The translations under genes and the position numbers were made by a program. A model generated the notes under the pieces. That model was not told where the DNA came from, made no database searches, and saw only the letters and a program-made list of their open reading frames with translations. Below are positions 6,230-8,209 of a stretch of 8,209 bases of DNA, piece after piece; within the stretch, counting starts at the first letter, position 1, and every line of letters starts with the position of its first letter. Where the stretch lies: the NCBI GenBank assembly GCA_003162235.1, contig PMMN01000022.1, positions 27,103 to 35,311 on the forward strand, in the 5' to 3' direction. The DNA comes from Actinomycetota bacterium. Lineage in GTDB: Bacteria > Actinomycetota > Thermoleophilia > Gaiellales > Gaiellaceae.

Positions 6230-6807
6230 GAGTCCATCGTAGCTGCGGGCGCAAGAACCTGCCGGACTACGCGCTCGAGCTCGTCGGCCGCGTGGTCGAG
6301 ATCGTCGTTCTCGATCACACAGTCGAACTCGCCCGCCTGCTCGAGCTGACGATGGGCCAGTTCCATCCGATCGCCGATCTCGGTCGAAGTCTCGGTCGCC
6401 CGCTCGGTCAGGCGCCGATCGAGCTCGGCCACTGGGGCTCTAATGAAGATCGTGTAGGCGCCGGGCACGGCGCGCTTCACGTTTAGCGCTCCTTCCGTCT
6501 CCAGCTCGAGCACGCAAACCCGACCCGCTCGCGTAATCCTTTCCAGCTCGGATCGGAGCGTCCCGTAGCGCTTTCCCGAAACGTAGGGGACGTGCTCGAG
6601 GAACTCCCCGGCCTGCACTCGGCGCTCGAACTCCTCCGGGCCGAGAAACCAGTACTCGCGCCCGTCCTTCTCTCCGGACCGCCGCTCGCGGGTTGTCGCC
6701 GAGACGGAGTGCTCGAGCTGAGGCAGGCGCCGAAGCAGCTCGGAGATGAGCGTCCCTTTCCCCGCGCCCGAAGGCCCCGTGACGACGATGGCCAGCGCCG
6801 AGCTCAC
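6226..6807 (-). CDS. gmk: Guanylate kinase
   Basis: About 193 residues. It phosphorylates GMP (and dGMP) with ATP to GDP, needed for GTP and dGTP supply. With the GTG start at 6807 the P-loop GPSGAGKGT is at 11-19, as in other guanylate kinases. The GMP-binding segment SATTRERRSGEKDGREYWF is at 36-54, followed by FLEHVPYVSGKRYGT and the lid and core segments through DCVIENDDL. The frame runs open to 6984, but that extension would overlap mihF by about 85 bases and adds arginine-rich sequence with no family match, so I reject it. GTG 6825 (199 residues) is an equally possible start. Either leaves 74-92 bases after mihF. The 3' end overlaps rpoZ by four bases. The usual EIDvqGA stretch reads ELETEGA here, a mild variation. 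Confidence 0.95.
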   Translation of the reverse strand: MSSALAIVVTGPSGAGKGTLISELLRRLPQLEHSVSATTRERRSGEKDGREYWFLGPEEFERRVQAGEFLEHVPYVSGKRYGTLRSELERITRAGRVCVLELETEGALNVKRAVPGAYTIFIRAPVAELDRRLTERATETSTEIGDRMELAHRQLEQAGEFDCVIENDDLDHAADELERVVRQVLAPAATMDS

Positions 6808-6899
6808 GAAGGGAAACCTACTCACTTCGGTCCGTACGGGTACGACCAAGCCGCCATCCGCCCGCTCGGAAGACCTATCCCAACAGGCCTTAAAGCCGC

Positions 6900-7232
6900 T
6901 CAGTCGCGATCGAAGAGCGCGATCAGCTCGCCGCGCTGGCGATCGGAGAGCCCGCCGACGGTCTTCGATTGGCTGATCCGGCACTGATTCAGTAGCCGCG
7001 CCGCCTTCACCCGACCGAACTTCGGCACCGCCATGAGGATGTCGAAGACCTTCGCGGTTTCCACGAATCCGGGCGGCTCGCGCAGGATCTCGTCGATCTT
7101 GGCGCCACCGTCCTTTAGGTCACGCTTGAGCCTCGCTCGCCGGACGCGGATTTCGTTCGCTCGCTGCAGCGCTTCCATCCGTTGGTCGAGCGAGCGAGCA
7201 GGCGCTTGAGCTTGCCCCTTTGAAAGCACCAT
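6900..7232 (-). CDS. mihF: Actinobacterial integration host factor (mIHF)
   Basis: 110 residues from ATG 7232. This small nucleoid-associated protein of Actinomycetota bends and compacts DNA and is unrelated to the two-subunit proteobacterial IHF. The N-terminal helix (about 15-50) is strongly basic, with RVRRARLKRDLKDGG at 29-43. The C-terminal helix-two-turn-helix DNA-binding part (about 61-105) reads ILMAVPKFGRVKAARLLNQC then RISQSKTVGGLSDRQ, matching the family pattern vPgxGkxrA...gIxxxrxxxGLxxxQ. The frame could extend to TTG 7268, but that TTG is the first half of a good -35 box and the extra 12 residues resemble nothing in the family, so ATG 7232 is preferred. It sits directly before gmk, as in many actinobacteria. 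Confidence 0.93.
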   Translation of the reverse strand: MVLSKGQAQAPARSLDQRMEALQRANEIRVRRARLKRDLKDGGAKIDEILREPPGFVETAKVFDILMAVPKFGRVKAARLLNQCRISQSKTVGGLSDRQRGELIALFDRD

Positions 7233-7240
7233 GGGCGGCC

Positions 7241-7268
7241 ATACTAACAATTCAAGGGCGCCGGTCAA
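7241..7268 (-). promoter_or_regulatory. Sigma-70-type promoter of mihF, probably giving a leaderless or near-leaderless mRNA
   Basis: Read on the minus strand, TTGACC (7268-7263) is followed after 16 bases by TAGTAT (7246-7241). These match the TTGACA/TATAAT consensus at five and four of six positions. Only eight bases (GGCCGCCC) separate the -10 box from the mihF ATG at 7232, so a normal start distance puts +1 at or within a few bases of the ATG. No ribosome binding site is present in that space. This fits leaderless translation, which is common in actinobacteria. Confidence 0.65.
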
Positions 7269-7273
7269 GCGCC
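7257..7273. promoter_or_regulatory. Inverted repeat centred on the mihF -35 box (candidate operator)
   Basis: GGCGC (7257-7261) and GCGCC (7269-7273) form a perfect 5-bp inverted repeat around the seven bases CGGTCAA, which contain the core of the -35 element on the other strand. A dimeric repressor bound here would block sigma access. A chance repeat in GC-rich DNA is possible because the arms are short. Confidence 0.3.
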
Positions 7274-7283
7274 AAGTTTCGCC

Positions 7284-7302
7284 GCGTTTTACAGGCGTTT
7301 TA
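7284..7302 (-). repeat. Two 8-bp direct repeats one helical turn apart, upstream of the mihF promoter
   Basis: GCGTTTTA occurs at 7284-7291 and again at 7295-7302, an 11-base period. On the minus strand they read TAAAACGC twice, starting 15 bases upstream of the -35 box. Same-face spacing and the local A/T-rich character make this a candidate activator site or UP-like element. It also lies just after the pyrD stop codon at 7332. Confidence 0.35.
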
Positions 7303-7331
7303 TTGCTCCGAACAACCGCGCTCCGGCTCTA

Positions 7332-8186
7332 TCAGTCGCTTTGCGGCCGGTGCGCGACTCCGCGAGCCTCTTCCAGACGCTTGAAACCTCGTGCGTCCAG
7401 TTCCTCCGCGAGTTCTCCGCGCACCCGCTCAGGCGCTTTTGGATCGCGAAAAAGAATCGATCCCAGCGCGACCGCAGAGGCTCCCGCGGCGATCAGATCG
7501 AGCGCGTGCTTTCCGGTCTCGACACCACCCATGCCGACAATCGGGACCTCGCCGTCCGTGGCCTCGTAGCAGATGAAGACCGCCGCCAGGGCCACCGGCC
7601 TGAGCGCCGCGCCGGAATAACCGCCGACTCCGCGTCCCAGCTTTGGCTCGAGCGTCCACTCGTCTAGAGCGAGCCCGCGCAACGAGTTGACGAGCGAGAG
7701 ACCGGTCGCGCCGGCCTCGAGCACTGATCTCGCCACCCCGGCGACGTCCGGAAGAAGCGGCGAGAGCTTGGCGTAGAGCGGCGCCTTGGTGGCGGCGCGG
7801 GCGGCGGCGACGATCTCGGCCGCACCCTCGGCGGCAGGATCGACGTTGGGGCAGGAGAGATTTAGCTCGAGCGCATGCACCGTCGCGCGTTCGCCGATCC
7901 GCGCGCAAACCTCGGCGTACTCCGTCGCCTCCGCGCCTCCTACCGAGACCCACAAGGGGATGCCGAGCTCCTCGAGGCGCGGCAGCACCTCGCTGCAGAA
8001 GCGCTCGACGCCGGGGTTTTGCAGACCGATCGAATTGAGCATGCCGAAGTCCGTCTCGGCCAGGCGCGGTTGCGGATTGCCGACACGAGGCTCGAGCGTG
8101 ACCGTCTTGACAACGTAGGCGTCGAGCTCGCGCGCTACCGCCGGCGCGGTCAGGGCGTCCAGACAGCCCGAGGCGTTGAGAATCAC
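7332..8186 (-). CDS. pyrD: Dihydroorotate dehydrogenase, class 1B catalytic subunit
   Basis: 284 residues. It oxidises dihydroorotate to orotate with FMN, the fourth step of UMP synthesis. Class 1B enzymes pass electrons to NAD through the PyrK iron-sulfur/FAD subunit. Motifs seen: NASGC (4-8), KTVTLEPR then GNPQPR (27-41), GMLNSIGLQNPG (48-59), NLSCPNV (109-115) with Cys112 as the class 1 catalytic base where class 2 enzymes have Ser, Lys140 in YAKLSP, Asn167, GGYSG (188-192) and the phosphate-binding loop GMGGV (218-222). The start is GTG at 8186 with a strong purine-rich site (GGAGGAGAAGG) just before it. The protein begins right at the NASG strand, whereas most relatives have about 20 residues before it; no ATG, GTG or TTG lies in the same frame in the remaining bases to the window edge. 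It overlaps the preceding stop codon by GTGA. Confidence 0.95.
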   Translation of the reverse strand: MILNASGCLDALTAPAVARELDAYVVKTVTLEPRVGNPQPRLAETDFGMLNSIGLQNPGVERFCSEVLPRLEELGIPLWVSVGGAEATEYAEVCARIGERATVHALELNLSCPNVDPAAEGAAEIVAAARAATKAPLYAKLSPLLPDVAGVARSVLEAGATGLSLVNSLRGLALDEWTLEPKLGRGVGGYSGAALRPVALAAVFICYEATDGEVPIVGMGGVETGKHALDLIAAGASAVALGSILFRDPKAPERVRGELAEELDARGFKRLEEARGVAHRPQSD

Positions 8187-8209
8187 TCGGCCTTCTCCTC
8201 CTCGGTTCC
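8183..8209 (-). CDS. C-terminal end of the upstream gene, probably pyrK (partial)
   Basis: On the minus strand the last bases of the window read GTEEEKAE followed by TGA at 8185-8183, which shares bases with the pyrD GTG start. An acidic tail ending in a GTGA overlap is what a coupled upstream gene looks like. Class 1B PyrD needs the electron-transfer subunit PyrK, whose gene usually sits directly before pyrD, so that identity is inferred from context only. The eight residues show no domain. Confidence 0.4.
   Translation of the reverse strand, partial: GTEEEKAE

Noticed and set aside
5420..6349. Plus-strand open frame of 309 codons opposite coaBC and rpoZ
   Set aside because: It runs antisense through two well-supported genes and their spacer, with no coherent domain.
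6808..6984. N-terminal extension of guanylate kinase to 6984
   Set aside because: It would overlap mihF and add about 59 arginine-rich residues absent from guanylate kinases; GTG starts at 6807 or 6825 fit the family.
1..8209. CRISPR array, insertion sequence, tRNA/rRNA, or toxin-antitoxin pair
   Set aside because: No regularly spaced repeats, terminal inverted repeats, transposase, RNA gene signatures or small paired genes of that type were seen on either strand.

Overview
The window reads as a stretch of chromosome from a high-GC actinobacterium. The strongest clue is the minus-strand gene order mihF-gmk-rpoZ-coaBC, an arrangement I know from Actinomycetota, where mihF encodes the actinobacteria-type integration host factor. 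A class 1B dihydroorotate dehydrogenase and MshEN-type pilus ATPases suggest a deep-branching class such as Thermoleophilia rather than a mycobacterium or streptomycete. That placement is inference from gene content and style. No rRNA, tRNA, transposase or CRISPR array is visible.

Left part (1-3702, plus strand): a possible tail of an upstream protein is followed by two tandem, full-length, closely similar secretion/pilus assembly ATPases of the GspE/PilB family. Each has an N-terminal MshEN-like domain (the cyclic-di-GMP-binding type), a RecA-like motor with intact Walker A, Walker B and His boxes, and a four-cysteine zinc site. They are separated by about 150 bp with no gene. No other pilus genes (pilC, pilT, pilMNO, pilins) lie in the window.

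Middle (3714-4744): a small tetratricopeptide-repeat protein on the minus strand converges on the second ATPase. It is divergent from a plus-strand lipoprotein with a clear lipobox and a PsbP/DcrB-like secreted domain. The function of both is unknown.

Right part (4766-8209, minus strand, read right to left): the tail of a probable pyrK, then pyrD, then after a gap mihF, gmk, rpoZ and coaBC. pyrK/pyrD and gmk/rpoZ are each joined by a 4-base GTGA stop/start overlap. A good sigma-70-type promoter lies just before mihF and places transcription start almost on its ATG, so mihF-gmk-rpoZ-coaBC looks like its own unit. Together these genes serve pyrimidine synthesis, nucleoid architecture, GDP supply, RNA polymerase assembly and coenzyme A synthesis: a growth-linked housekeeping cluster.

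The main items for a second look are the diverged tandem ATPases, whose conserved-residue losses do not coincide; an 18-bp tandem duplication that copies the start codon of the first one; the mihF promoter with inverted and helically phased repeats; a CoaC domain lacking its usual active-site cysteine; and an unusually short PyrD N-terminus. I did not find a clearly new defence or mobile system.
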